A DNA stretch of 46,382 nucleotides from an uncultured Novosphingobium sp. (GTDB lineage Bacteria; Pseudomonadota; Alphaproteobacteria; Sphingomonadales; Sphingomonadaceae), in assembly GCA_937897535.1 (NCBI GenBank), contig CALCQB010000284.1:1-46382 (forward strand). Direction: 5' to 3'. The notes beneath the pieces were generated by a model that was not told the DNA's origin, searched no databases, and saw only the letters and a program-made list of their open reading frames with translations. Position numbers and translations under genes: made by a program. Below are positions 8,290 through 16,524 of the stretch, piece after piece. Positions within the stretch are counted from its first letter, which is position 1, and every line of letters starts with the position of its first letter.

Positions 8290-9162
8290 CTAAAGCCGCT
8301 TGTACAGCGCGAGCAGCCGCCCCCAGGCGCGGTCGGCCTCGGCCTTGTCATAGATCGGGGCGTCCAGCGTGCACCAGCCATGGTCGGCGTTGTAGACCTC
8401 GACCTCGACCGGGCGGCCCGATTCCTTGGCCGCAGCGCGCAGTGCGTCCTTGTCGGTCGGAGCCTTGGCATCGTCGTTGCGGGCAATCGCGATCAGGAAC
8501 GCAGCCTTGCTCTGCTTGAACAGCAGGTGCGGGCTGTCGGGCTTGTCGGTGACCAGACCGCCGCCATGGAACGAGGCGGCCGCCTTGATCCGCCCAGGCA
8601 AGGCCGCCGCGCTGCGGATCGCGAACGAACCAGTCTGGCAATAGCCTTGGGTGCCGATGCCCTTGCGCTTGTTGACCCCGCCTTGCTTGTCGAGCCAGGC
8701 AACGTAGGCGGTGGCATCGCGGACCGTGTTGGCGGGTGAGACCGAGGCAATCGCGGGCTTGAGCTTTTCCTGCCCAGCCGGCGTGCGCCATTCGGCCATC
8801 GCCGTGACGAACGGCGCCGGCCCGGCGCGGTAGTAGTGATTGACCGCGAGCACCGCAAAGCCCTCCGCCGCCAGCCGCCGGGCCATTTCCTTGTAGGCTT
8901 CGCGCAGGCCCGCGACATCGGGCCACAGGATCACCGCGGGATACTTGCCCTTGGCCGGATGGACGAAGAAGGCATCGGTCACGCCATCGGCAGTCGGTAC
9001 GCTGACCATCGCCTCGGTGATCGCGCGGCCCTTGGCCTGGCTTTCGCTGCCCGAGCAGGCGACCAGCACCCCGGCCGCGCCGATCGCGGCAAATTCGCGG
9101 CGGCTGAGCCCCTTGGCGGCGAGCGCGGCTTCTTCTTCGATCGCGGTATGGTCGTCACACAT
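8290..9162 (-). CDS. Exported dienelactone-hydrolase-family protein (Tat, probable lipoprotein)
   Basis: Alpha/beta hydrolase of the dienelactone hydrolase family, 290 residues. The N-terminus has a twin-arginine motif, LSRREF (Arg21-Arg22), then a hydrophobic stretch ending at VLVAC with Cys36 as a possible lipid-anchored cysteine, so it is probably Tat-exported and perhaps membrane-attached. The catalytic Cys-Asp-His triad is visible: Cys175 in GYCQTGS, Asp230 or Asp231 in RNDDAKAP, and His261 in DHGWC. Cys in place of Ser is the family hallmark. It has a good AAGGAG ribosome-binding site. It stands alone between a convergent and a co-directional gene 61 nt upstream. It could hydrolyse a periplasmic lactone or ester of aromatic origin; the substrate is unknown. 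Confidence 0.82.
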   Translation of the reverse strand: MCDDHTAIEEEAALAAKGLSRREFAAIGAAGVLVACSGSESQAKGRAITEAMVSVPTADGVTDAFFVHPAKGKYPAVILWPDVAGLREAYKEMARRLAAEGFAVLAVNHYYRAGPAPFVTAMAEWRTPAGQEKLKPAIASVSPANTVRDATAYVAWLDKQGGVNKRKGIGTQGYCQTGSFAIRSAAALPGRIKAAASFHGGGLVTDKPDSPHLLFKQSKAAFLIAIARNDDAKAPTDKDALRAAAKESGRPVEVEVYNADHGWCTLDAPIYDKAEADRAWGRLLALYKRL

Positions 9163-9223
9163 GGCAGCTCTCCTTGAAAGGCCAAACTAGCCCACTTTGC
9201 AGCGCCGTCCAGTGCCCCAGGGG

Positions 9224-10141
9224 TCAGGTCAGATCGCCCAGCGTGATCGCCTTGCCTTCGAGTGCCGCCTTGTTCGCGGCGCGGCGATTGCGTTCCACCG
9301 CCAGCCGTTCGGGCGGGGCCTCCTCGTCGGGCAAGGCCGCCAGGCTCTCCTCGTAGATCGCCTTGAAGTCCTCGGCGAATTCGGGGTGGGTGAAGATCAG
9401 GCCCTTGTTGTCGCTCATCCCGGCGACGATCCGCCGTCCGGCCTCGTGCGGGTCCATCCCGGCGCTGAACACCGCACCAAAGCTGGTCAGCTCGTCCTTG
9501 TTGACCGCGCCAAAGCCGCTCTGGCCGAATTCGTCCGGGCGGCGGAAGGCCGAATCCCACGCATTGGTCGCGATCAGCGCCGGGCAGACGAGCGAGCAGC
9601 CGATCCCCAGCGGCACCAGGTTGTAGCGCAAGCTCTCGGTCAGCCCGCGCACCGCGAACTTGCTGGCGGTGTAGATCCCGGCTTGCGGGCCGGAGAGATA
9701 GCCCGCCATCGAGGCCACGTTGGTCACATGCCGCCGTCCGCTCGCCGCTTTCAGCTTGGGCAGGAAGGCGACGATCCCGTTGGCGACCCCGCCGAAATTG
9801 ACCCCCATGATCCAGTCGTAATCGGCATGGCTGGCCTCGGCGGTGTCGCCGAATACCGACACCCCGGCGTTGTTGATCAGCACGTGGACCTCGCCAAAAT
9901 GGGCCTCAACCGCGTCGGCCGCCGCCGCCCAGCCCGCGCGGTCCAGCACGTCGAGCCTGACCCACAGCGGTTCCTCGCGGCCGTTGGCGGCAAACCATTC
10001 CGCCGCCTCGGCACGATAGGTCTCATTGCGGTAGCTGAGGGCGAGCCGCATTCCGGCTTCGCTGCAGGCCTTTGCGATCCCCAGCCCCAGCCCGGAAACG
10101 CCGCCGGTGATGAAGGCCACCCGGCCCTGCCAGATCGACAT
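9224..10141 (-). CDS. SDR oxidoreductase resembling LigD/LigL C-alpha dehydrogenases
   Basis: Classical SDR, 305 residues from the ATG at 10141 (AGAGGA ribosome-binding site). TGGVSGLGLG near residues 12-21 binds NAD(P), with NNAG in the middle and active-site YTASK. The segment DYDWIMGVNFGGVANG followed by FLPKLKAAS, the long C-terminal tail and the 305-residue length recall the LigD/LigL dehydrogenases, which oxidise the C-alpha alcohol of guaiacylglycerol-beta-guaiacyl ether. That likeness is from memory and not a computed alignment. Two GST genes downstream fit a beta-aryl-ether role. It is divergent from the NTF2-like gene at 10209 and shares an operator-like spacer with it. Confidence 0.75.
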   Translation of the reverse strand: MSIWQGRVAFITGGVSGLGLGIAKACSEAGMRLALSYRNETYRAEAAEWFAANGREEPLWVRLDVLDRAGWAAAADAVEAHFGEVHVLINNAGVSVFGDTAEASHADYDWIMGVNFGGVANGIVAFLPKLKAASGRRHVTNVASMAGYLSGPQAGIYTASKFAVRGLTESLRYNLVPLGIGCSLVCPALIATNAWDSAFRRPDEFGQSGFGAVNKDELTSFGAVFSAGMDPHEAGRRIVAGMSDNKGLIFTHPEFAEDFKAIYEESLAALPDEEAPPERLAVERNRRAANKAALEGKAITLGDLT

Positions 10142-10170
10142 TGCAATTTTCCTCTCGCCAAATCGTTCCC

Positions 10171-10191
10171 GATTGTTAGCATTGCATACAA
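10171..10191. promoter_or_regulatory. Operator-like element in the 67-bp divergent spacer
   Basis: GATTGTTAGCATTGCATACAA lies between the LigD-like SDR and the NTF2-like gene. Read on the minus strand it gives GTATGCAATGCTAACAA, close to GTATGCAATACATACAA before the GST operon at 24239-24255 (13 of 17 positions). It also contains the half-site TTGTTA of the ATAACAATTGTTAT palindrome. Regulation of both flanking genes by one repressor is inferred. Confidence 0.45.
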
Positions 10192-10208
10192 ATATGGGAG
10201 AGTCGAAC

Positions 10209-10928
10209 ATGGCCGATACCGAAGCGCGGATTGCCGCACTGGAAGCCCGCGTCAACGAGCTGGAAGATACCAACGCGATCCGGCGGCTGCAGAACGCCTA
10301 TGGCTATTACATCGACTACAACCGGCCCGAGGAAGTGGCCGGGCTGTTTTCACAAGATGGCGCGGTGGTGTTCCTGTCGGGCGAATACCGTGGCCATGCC
10401 GGGATCATCCGGCTTTACGGTACCTGGTTCCAGAACCTGTTCACCGGAGGCAAGCGCGGCCCGGTCAAGGGCCTGCTGCTCGACCATTTCCAGCTGCAGG
10501 ACGTGATCACCGTCGCGCCCGACCGGCAGACCGCCAAGGGCCGGTTCCGCGGCGTGCTGGCGGGCGGCTGGCACGATGCGATCAAGGATGCCCTGCCCGA
10601 AGGGATGCCGCAGCAGTTCTGGGAAGCCGGGATCTATGAGAACGACTATGTCCGCGAGGACGGCGTGTGGAAGATCCGGCGGCTCAACTACATGATGCAG
10701 TGGCAGGCCGATTACGAGACCGGCTGGGCCCACACCGTCGCGCACCTGCAGCCGGCGATGCAGTGCTATCCCGAAAACCCGATCGGCCCGGACGTCATCC
10801 TGGCCGAAGAGGAATGGCGCCCGACCTGGCCGAACCGCCAGGAAGTGGCGATGAGCTTTGCCCACCCGGTGCTGGGCGCGGCCTTCGTGGTCGAGGAATT
10901 CACCAAGCTGCAGCAGAAGTGGCCGTGA
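10209..10928 (+). CDS. NTF2/SnoaL-like domain protein
   Basis: 239 residues from the ATG at 10209 (GGGAG ribosome-binding site 8 nt upstream; an ATG at 10194 is possible but lies on the ribosome-binding site). The N-terminus is a short amphipathic helix, ARIAALEARVNELEDTNAI, followed by RRLQNAYGYYIDYNR, the standard opening of SnoaL_4-type NTF2-like folds, and the pocket-forming sheet segments continue to about residue 170. A C-terminal extension of about 70 residues is not part of the fold. Related proteins include small dehydratases, isomerases and hydroxylases of aromatic and polyketide pathways. No catalytic residue can be assigned. It is one of three NTF2/SnoaL-like proteins in the island. 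Confidence 0.7.
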   Translation: MADTEARIAALEARVNELEDTNAIRRLQNAYGYYIDYNRPEEVAGLFSQDGAVVFLSGEYRGHAGIIRLYGTWFQNLFTGGKRGPVKGLLLDHFQLQDVITVAPDRQTAKGRFRGVLAGGWHDAIKDALPEGMPQQFWEAGIYENDYVREDGVWKIRRLNYMMQWQADYETGWAHTVAHLQPAMQCYPENPIGPDVILAEEEWRPTWPNRQEVAMSFAHPVLGAAFVVEEFTKLQQKWP

Positions 10929-10944
10929 TCGCCGCGCGGCTCTG

Positions 10945-11436
10945 CTAGACCTTCACCCCTTCGTGGTGCTCGCGGATCCACTGGGTCATCGCGGCGATGA
11001 CCTTGTCGGAGATCGCGGCGAACTGGCGCTGCTGTGCAGGCGAAAGCCCGCCGAGCAGCGCCTGCGCCACCGCCTCCACCGCCGGGTGAAGCCGCTCGTA
11101 TTCGGCCTTGCCCGCCGGGCTCAGCCGGACCGGCTTGCGGCGGCGATTGTCGGGATCGACCGCGTCCTCGATCCAGCCCTTTTCGCGCAGCGCCGCCATC
11201 GCGCGGCTGACGTTCATCGCGGGTACGCCCATGATCTCAACCAGATCGTGTCCGGCCAGGTTCCCCTCGCCAGCCAGCGCCATCATCAGTTTCAGCTCGA
11301 TCTGGCTGATCCCGGAAGGGTCGCAGACCCCATCCTTCATCGGCGAGTTGACGAAGCTGCCCAGCTTGAGCAGCCGGACCAGCTGGTCGAAGGCCGGCTC
11401 GCCTTCGGCCGGCGGCAATGGCAGAGTTTTCCCCAT
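10945..11436 (-). CDS. MarR-family transcriptional regulator (second)
   Basis: Winged-helix MarR regulator of 163 residues. Dimerisation helices flank a central DNA-binding region: GHDLVEIMGVPAMNVSRAM is the recognition helix-turn-helix, DPDNRRRKPVRLSPAGK the basic wing. It is divergent from the TonB receptor at 11631. The spacer holds one ATAACAATCGTGAC element near its own promoter and one TTAGTA/TACTAA palindrome nearer the receptor, so it is the best local candidate for the regulator of the TAACAATTGTTA-type sites. The ligand is probably a phenolic compound or an aryl-CoA, by analogy with the family. It is distinct in sequence from the MarR at 4740. Confidence 0.88.
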   Translation of the reverse strand: MGKTLPLPPAEGEPAFDQLVRLLKLGSFVNSPMKDGVCDPSGISQIELKLMMALAGEGNLAGHDLVEIMGVPAMNVSRAMAALREKGWIEDAVDPDNRRRKPVRLSPAGKAEYERLHPAVEAVAQALLGGLSPAQQRQFAAISDKVIAAMTQWIREHHEGVKV

Positions 11437-11489
11437 GCGCTGCGGCTATCGGCCCCGCCCGTTTGGCGCAAGCGTCAATCTGCCGCACC

Positions 11490-11503
11490 ATAACAATCGT
11501 GAC
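11490..11503. promoter_or_regulatory. TAACAAT-type half operator upstream of the second MarR gene
   Basis: ATAACAATCGTGAC matches the left half (ATAACAAT) of the perfect palindrome ATAACAATTGTTAT and diverges in the right half. It lies 54 nt upstream of the MarR start and may serve autoregulation. Confidence 0.35.
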
Positions 11504-11565
11504 CATTTTGCATCACCTTGGGCCGTATTGCGGATTCGCGGTCTCGGGCTCTTGCAAATCGTAAT

Positions 11566-11582
11566 TTAGTATGTCTTACTAA
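11566..11582. promoter_or_regulatory. Palindrome before the second TonB receptor
   Basis: TTAGTA (11566-11571) and TACTAA (11577-11582) are perfect 6-bp arms around a 5-nt spacer, TGTCT. The right arm continues as TACTAACAATC, linking it to the CTAACAAT element seen elsewhere. It is located about 50 nt before the receptor start codon, where an operator would act. Confidence 0.5.
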
Positions 11583-11630
11583 CAATCCTTGGGCGGCCCG
11601 ACGGAAGAGGCCCGAACAGGAGAGGGATTT

Positions 11631-13988
11631 ATGGCAAAGTTTTCCAGCATGACTGGCGTAGTTCGTTTCGGCCTTGCGGCCAGCGCATCGGCGATGGCCT
11701 TGAGCCTGGCCGCCCCTGCCTTTGCGCAGGACGCCACCGAGGACGCACCCGAATCGGGCCGCGAAATCGTTGTCACCGCCCAGTTCCGCGAGCAGAAGCT
11801 GCAGGACACCCCGCTGTCGATCACGGCGGTGGACAGTCAGTTGCTCGAAAGCCGCAACCAGACCGACATCTCCAAGATTGCCGCACAGGCCCCGAACGTC
11901 ACGCTCAACGCGATGGGCGGTGCCTATGGTTCCTCGCTCGGCGCTTCGATCCGCGGCGTTGGCCAGTTCGACTTCAACCCGGCCTATGAGCCCGGCGTCG
12001 GCATGTATGTCGATGACGTCTATTACGCCACGCTGACCGGCGGGATTTTCGACCTGCTCGATCTGGAACGCGTCGAAGTGCTGCGCGGCCCGCAAGGCAC
12101 GCTGACCGGCCGCAACTCGATCGGCGGCGCGATCAAGCTGTTCTCCAAGAAGCCCGATGGCGAAACCGAAGGCAACATCTCGGTCGCAGCCGGCAGCCGC
12201 AAGCGCTTCGACATCCGCGCCAGCGCCAGCTTCCATATTTCCGAAGGCGTCGATGCCCGCATTGCCGGGGTCTACAAGCGCCAGGACGGCTATGTCGATC
12301 AGATCGACTATGGCTGCGCCCATCCGGGCAATGCCGAAGGCATCGCCGCCTTCCCCAGCACGCCTTCGGACTGCGTGATGTCCAAGCTGGGCGAGGTCAA
12401 CTATTCGGGCGTGCGCGGTGCGCTGCGCCTGCGCCCGACCGACGGGATCGATATTACCTTCGCGGCCGACTACACCCACGAAAACCGTTCCAACGCGGCT
12501 GAGGTCGTCACCCAGACCACCCCGGCGCTGGCCAACGCAATTTGCGGACCGTTCTGCACCTATGCGAGCTTCTATCTGACCGGCAACACGCCGCCTCCTG
12601 GTCTGACCATTCCCGGGCCTTGGGGCCAGGTTGCGACCGGCTATTTCATGCCCAACACGACCAAGTTTGACGGCTGGGGCGTTTCGGCAAATGCGACCTT
12701 TACCCTGTCGGATTCGCTCAACATCCAGTCGATCACCGCGTACCGCGATTATCGGCAGGTCTGGGGCACCGACGACGATTTCAACCCGTTCCCGGCCAAG
12801 TCGGCCGGCGGGTTCAACGACCTCTCGTTCTGGTTCTTCAGCCAGGAACTGCGGGTGAATGCCAAGCTGGGCGATATCGGCGAACTGACCGTGGGCGGTT
12901 ACTATTCCGATCAGAAGTCGGTCTACTTCACCCGCCAGGACATCCGCTACATCGCGCCGGGACTGAACTTCCAGTTCCAGGGCAACGATCCGGTCAATGC
13001 TGACAGCAAGGCGGCGTTTGCCACCGTGATTCTGCGGCCGGTCGAGAACATGACCCTGACTGCCGGCGCACGCTATTCGGACGAGCACAAGGATTACACC
13101 TTCGTCCGCAAGAACTTCGACGGTACGCCTTCGTACTTCCTTGGCGCGCTCGACGGCGTGAAGGCTGTCTATGACGGCAACAAGTGGGACTGGCGCATTT
13201 CGGCCGATTACCGCTTCAGCCCCGAAGTGCTGGCCTATGTCACCGTTGGCACCGGCTTCAAGGGCGGCGGCGTGACCGCCCGTCCGTTCGACGCTGCCCA
13301 GGCGCTCAACGGCAGCTTCGGTCCGGAAACGGTCACTGCCTATGAAGCCGGGCTCAAGACCGACCTGTTCGACCGCCGTCTGCGGGTGAACGTTTCGGCC
13401 TTCATCAACGACTACAAGGACATCCAGCTTCCCCTGATCACCTGTGCCTCGCTGGGTTCGAACGCGCCGTGCGGTGCCCGCCAGAACGCCGGCGACGGCA
13501 AGATCAAGGGCTTCGAAGTCGAAATGTTCGCCAGCCCGTGGGAAGGTCTCGATATCGATGCCTCGCTCAGCCACCTGACCGGCAGCTGGAAGAACATCGA
13601 TCCGCGCGTCGGCAATGCGATCCTGATCACCGATCCGATCGTCTCGCCGAACTGGAAGTGGAGCTTCGGGGTGCAGCAGAAGCTGGACCTGGGCAGCGCC
13701 GGTTCGCTCACCCCGCGGTTCGACATGTCGTATGTCGGCAAGACCACCGCAGGCCGGCTGACCGGAGGCGGACCGATCGACTATTACCCGTCGGTCACGC
13801 TCGGCAACGGGCGGATCACCTGGAAGAACACCGACGAGGACCTCTCGATCTCGTTCGAGGTGCAGAACCTGTTCAACAAGTACTACACCCCGTTCCGGTT
13901 CGCGGCAGTCTATGGCTTCTCGGGCACGATCTACTCGCAGGTCGGTCGGCCGCGCGAGTGGGCCGTCACCGTCAAGAAGACCTTCTGA
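11631..13988 (+). CDS. TonB-dependent receptor
   Basis: Complete outer-membrane receptor, 785 residues from the ATG at 11631 (AGGAGAGGG ribosome-binding site). The signal peptide ends near residue 32 (AAPAFA), and a TonB-box-like GREIVVTAQ follows at about 45-53. The plug contains IRGVGQFDFNP, YVDDVYYATLTGG and VLRGPQGTLTGRNSIGGAI, and the barrel ends in WAVTVKKTF. It is a close paralogue of the truncated receptor at the start of the window. Being flanked by MarR, aldehyde dehydrogenase and SDR genes suggests aromatic or lignin-oligomer uptake rather than iron; sphingomonads are known to import some lignin dimers through TonB receptors. Transcription is probably controlled at the palindrome at 11566 and ends at the hairpin at 14021. 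Confidence 0.95.
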   Translation: MAKFSSMTGVVRFGLAASASAMALSLAAPAFAQDATEDAPESGREIVVTAQFREQKLQDTPLSITAVDSQLLESRNQTDISKIAAQAPNVTLNAMGGAYGSSLGASIRGVGQFDFNPAYEPGVGMYVDDVYYATLTGGIFDLLDLERVEVLRGPQGTLTGRNSIGGAIKLFSKKPDGETEGNISVAAGSRKRFDIRASASFHISEGVDARIAGVYKRQDGYVDQIDYGCAHPGNAEGIAAFPSTPSDCVMSKLGEVNYSGVRGALRLRPTDGIDITFAADYTHENRSNAAEVVTQTTPALANAICGPFCTYASFYLTGNTPPPGLTIPGPWGQVATGYFMPNTTKFDGWGVSANATFTLSDSLNIQSITAYRDYRQVWGTDDDFNPFPAKSAGGFNDLSFWFFSQELRVNAKLGDIGELTVGGYYSDQKSVYFTRQDIRYIAPGLNFQFQGNDPVNADSKAAFATVILRPVENMTLTAGARYSDEHKDYTFVRKNFDGTPSYFLGALDGVKAVYDGNKWDWRISADYRFSPEVLAYVTVGTGFKGGGVTARPFDAAQALNGSFGPETVTAYEAGLKTDLFDRRLRVNVSAFINDYKDIQLPLITCASLGSNAPCGARQNAGDGKIKGFEVEMFASPWEGLDIDASLSHLTGSWKNIDPRVGNAILITDPIVSPNWKWSFGVQQKLDLGSAGSLTPRFDMSYVGKTTAGRLTGGGPIDYYPSVTLGNGRITWKNTDEDLSISFEVQNLFNKYYTPFRFAAVYGFSGTIYSQVGRPREWAVTVKKTF

Positions 13989-14020
13989 TCGAAGCCACCT
14001 TTGGCTTTCGTTACTGGAAC

Positions 14021-14050
14021 AAGGGCGGTCGGCAACGATCGCCCTTTTTC
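14021..14050 (+). terminator. Rho-independent terminator after the second TonB receptor
   Basis: AAGGGCGGTCG (14021-14031) pairs with CGATCGCCCTT (14036-14046), with one G-T wobble and a 4-nt loop, followed by TTTC. It isolates the receptor from the aldehyde dehydrogenase unit. Confidence 0.85.
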
Positions 14051-14082
14051 TTTGCGTGACGCCCACGCAGTGGCTAGACTTT

Positions 14083-14099
14083 CTACCAATTGTTATAAT
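14083..14099 (+). promoter_or_regulatory. Operator overlapping a TATAAT -10 box
   Basis: CTACCAATTGTTAT (14083-14096) is one change from the TAACAATTGTTA palindrome. Its right half runs into TATAAT (14094-14099), a consensus -10 hexamer about 20 nt before the start codon of the aldehyde dehydrogenase. The 12-mer TACCAATTGTTA is found again, on the other strand, at 18132-18143. A repressor bound here would cover the -10 box. Confidence 0.55.
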
Positions 14100-14117
14100 G
14101 ACCAAGGGAGATTCAGG

Positions 14118-15587
14118 ATGCTGCCCGCAGGCGTGAAGATCGTTCACCCCGATAAACTCTACATCGGTGGCGCATGGGTTGCCCCCCATTCCGGCCACCA
14201 GCTGGAGATGGTCTCGCCCAATACCGAACAGGTTGTCGCCACTTGCGCAGAAGCGGACGAGGCCGACATGGATGCGGCCGTGGCCGCCGCGCGGGAGGCC
14301 TTCGACCATGGTCCCTGGCCGAGCACTCCGCCGGCCGAGCGGGTCGCCGCGTTCCGGCGGATGGTCGCGCATCTTGAAGCGCGCGTGCCAGAACTCGCCG
14401 CTTGCTGGACCGCGCAGATGGGCGGCCTCGCCAGCTTTGCCGGGCCGATGCACGGCGGCTCGGTCGCGACGCTGGGTGCGATTGCCAACTATGCGGAAGG
14501 CTTCCAGTTCGTCGAGCAACGCGCCACGGTCGGCGCGGCAGCTGGCCTCGTCGTGCACGAACCGGTCGGGGTGGTCGCGGCGATCGCACCGTGGAACGGG
14601 CCGTTCGGGATCATGGCCAACAAGGTTGCCTATGCGCTGCTGACCGGCTGCACGGTGATCATGAAGCCTTCGCCCGAGACCCCGCTGGAGGCCTATATCA
14701 TCGCCGAAGCCGCCGAATCGGCCGGCCTGCCGCCGGGGGTGGTGGGTCTGGTCCCGAGCCACCGCGAGGCGGCCGATCACCTCGTCAACAACCCCGGGGT
14801 CGACAAGGTCAGCTTCACCGGATCGACCCTGGCGGGCAAGCGGATCGCGCAGGTCTGCGGGGGGCGGATCGCGCGCTACACGCTCGAACTCGGCGGCAAG
14901 AGCGCGGCGATCGTCCGCGACGACTTCCCGACCGAAGCCGCCGCCAAGCTGCTTACGGGCACGCTCAACCTGATGAGCGGGCAGGTCTGCGCGATGCTCA
15001 GCCGGGCGATCGTCCCGCGCCACCGTCACGACGAACTGGCAGCGGCGATCGCGGCGGAAATGAAGCAGGTGGTGATCGGCCATTCGGACGATCCCCAGAC
15101 CCAGCTCGGTCCGCTGGCGATGAAGCGCCAGCTTGAACGGGTCGAGATGTATATCGAGGAGGGCAGGAAGACCGCCGATCTGGTCACCGGCGGCGGACGG
15201 CCGAGCCACCTCAACCAGGGCTATTTCATCGAACCGACCCTGTTCGCCAATGTCGATAACGCCAGCCGGATTGCCCAGGAGGAGATCTTCGGCCCGGTGC
15301 TCGCGCTGATCCCGTGCGAGGATGAGGAGGACGCGATCCGGATCGCCAACGAATCAAACTACGGCCTCAACGGCTCGGTGCTGACCCAGGACGCGCAGGC
15401 AGCCTATGACATCGGGCGGAGGATCCGCACCGGCGGGTTCGGGCAGAACGGATTGCGGATGGACTTCGGCCTGCCGTTCGGCGGGTTCAAGCAGAGCGGC
15501 ATCGGCCGTGAGGGTGGACCCGAGGGCCTGTGGGGCTATGTCGAGACCAAGACCATGTTGCTCGACGCAATGCCGAACCAACTTTGA
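14118..15587 (+). CDS. NAD(P)-dependent aldehyde dehydrogenase
   Basis: Aldehyde dehydrogenase of 489 residues from the ATG at 14118 (GGGAG ribosome-binding site 7 nt upstream). Asn160 in APWNGP, Lys183 in IMKPSPE, Glu257 in LELGGKSA and catalytic Cys291 in MSGQVCAML are all present. The sequence differs clearly from the vanillin-type enzyme at 5231 and is closer to general betaine/coniferyl-aldehyde-type dehydrogenases. In context it could oxidise coniferyl aldehyde or another side-chain aldehyde to the acid that the CoA ligase would activate. It forms a two-gene unit with the SDR 11 nt downstream, under the operator at 14083. Substrate is inferred. Confidence 0.87.
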   Translation: MLPAGVKIVHPDKLYIGGAWVAPHSGHQLEMVSPNTEQVVATCAEADEADMDAAVAAAREAFDHGPWPSTPPAERVAAFRRMVAHLEARVPELAACWTAQMGGLASFAGPMHGGSVATLGAIANYAEGFQFVEQRATVGAAAGLVVHEPVGVVAAIAPWNGPFGIMANKVAYALLTGCTVIMKPSPETPLEAYIIAEAAESAGLPPGVVGLVPSHREAADHLVNNPGVDKVSFTGSTLAGKRIAQVCGGRIARYTLELGGKSAAIVRDDFPTEAAAKLLTGTLNLMSGQVCAMLSRAIVPRHRHDELAAAIAAEMKQVVIGHSDDPQTQLGPLAMKRQLERVEMYIEEGRKTADLVTGGGRPSHLNQGYFIEPTLFANVDNASRIAQEEIFGPVLALIPCEDEEDAIRIANESNYGLNGSVLTQDAQAAYDIGRRIRTGGFGQNGLRMDFGLPFGGFKQSGIGREGGPEGLWGYVETKTMLLDAMPNQL

Positions 15588-15598
15588 AGGACTGAACC

Positions 15599-16435
15599 AT
15601 GACCAATCACGTTGCAGCCAAGTCGATCGTCATCACCGGCGGCGGCGGCGGGTTCGGCCGGCTGGTCGCGCTCAAGACCGCCGCACTGGGCGCGAAGGTG
15701 ACGCTGGGCGATATCGATCTTGCCGCCGCGCAAGCCGTGGCGGATGAGGTTACGGCGGCGGGCGGGATCGCACAGGCCGTCGCGGTTGACGTCACCGACC
15801 TCGCCCAGGTCAAGGCGCTGGTGGCGGCGGCGGTCGCTGCTCACGGCGGGATCGACGTGATGGTCAACAACGCCGGGATCATGCCGCTGGCGTTCATTTC
15901 CGATCATGAGGCAGCCTATTCCGCGTGGAGCCGCTGCATCGATATCAACATCAAGGGCGTGCTCCACGGGATGATCGCCGCGCACGATCCGATGATCGCG
16001 GCGGGCCGCGGGCATGTGGTCAACCTCTCGTCGATCTACGGCAATTTCCCGGTGACCGGCGCGGCGGTCTATGGCGCGAGCAAGGCGGCGGTGAACTTTC
16101 TCTCGGAAAGCCTGCGGGTAGAGGCGCGGGGCAAGATCAAGGTCACGACGATCAAGCCGACCGGTGTGCCAGCGACCAATCTGGGGGCCAGCGTGATCAA
16201 CCCCGCTGCCAGCGTTGGCATCCTCGGCCAGAACACCGGGGAGTTCATGGAGATGGTCGGCCAGATGGGCGAAGGAACCTTCCCGGCCGAACGGCTTGAC
16301 CCAGCAACCATCGACTATGCCAGCCTCGCCCCCGAACACATCGCCGACGGGATCGTCCACGCGATCAACCAGCCGTGGGGTGTCTCGATCGGCGAAATGA
16401 CGATCCGCGCGAGCGGGGATCATTTCATCCTCTAG
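15599..16435 (+). CDS. SDR family oxidoreductase
   Basis: Classical short-chain dehydrogenase of 278 residues with GGGGGFGR in the cofactor loop (about residues 14-21), NNAGIMP in the middle, a catalytic Ser in NLSSIYG, and YGASK as the YxxxK active site. The acidic residues in LGDIDL after the second strand suggest NAD rather than NADP. It has a good GAAGGA ribosome-binding site and follows the aldehyde dehydrogenase by 11 nt. It would interconvert an alcohol and a ketone or aldehyde of the aromatic side chain. A 76-nt hairpin repeat lies 6 nt after its stop and may act as the 3' end of the transcript. Confidence 0.85.
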   Translation: MTNHVAAKSIVITGGGGGFGRLVALKTAALGAKVTLGDIDLAAAQAVADEVTAAGGIAQAVAVDVTDLAQVKALVAAAVAAHGGIDVMVNNAGIMPLAFISDHEAAYSAWSRCIDINIKGVLHGMIAAHDPMIAAGRGHVVNLSSIYGNFPVTGAAVYGASKAAVNFLSESLRVEARGKIKVTTIKPTGVPATNLGASVINPAASVGILGQNTGEFMEMVGQMGEGTFPAERLDPATIDYASLAPEHIADGIVHAINQPWGVSIGEMTIRASGDHFIL

Positions 16436-16441
16436 CCACTT

Positions 16442-16517
16442 CGTCATTGCGAGCGTAGCGAAGCAATCCAGGGCCGAGCAAACCGCCCTGGATTGCTTCG
16501 CTACGCTCGCAATGACG
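16442..16517. repeat. Dispersed hairpin repeat, copy 1
   Basis: Two perfect 32-nt arms (16442-16473 and 16486-16517) enclose a 12-nt loop; the arms begin CGTCATTGCGAGCG. A second copy with the same 32/12/32 design is at 29673-29748. The differences between copies are compensatory (for example GCGTAGC/GCTACGC versus GCGCAGC/GCTGCGC), so pairing is maintained. It lies between convergent SDR genes. REP/MITE-like intergenic sequences starting GTCATTGCGAGC are common in bacteria. Confidence 0.93.
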
Positions 16518-16524
16518 TGGAGTG

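Noticed and set aside
11475..15209. A minus-strand open frame of over 1,200 codons opposite the second TonB receptor and aldehyde dehydrogenase
   Set aside because: It lies antisense to two well-supported genes, is rich in Arg/Gly/Asp/His as expected of a GC-rich shadow frame, and has no domain or ribosome-binding site.
16436..16524. Hairpin repeat as a CRISPR unit or attachment site
   Set aside because: Only one unit is present at each place, with no spacers, no cas genes, and no integrase or tRNA gene nearby; a REP/MITE-like repeat explains it.
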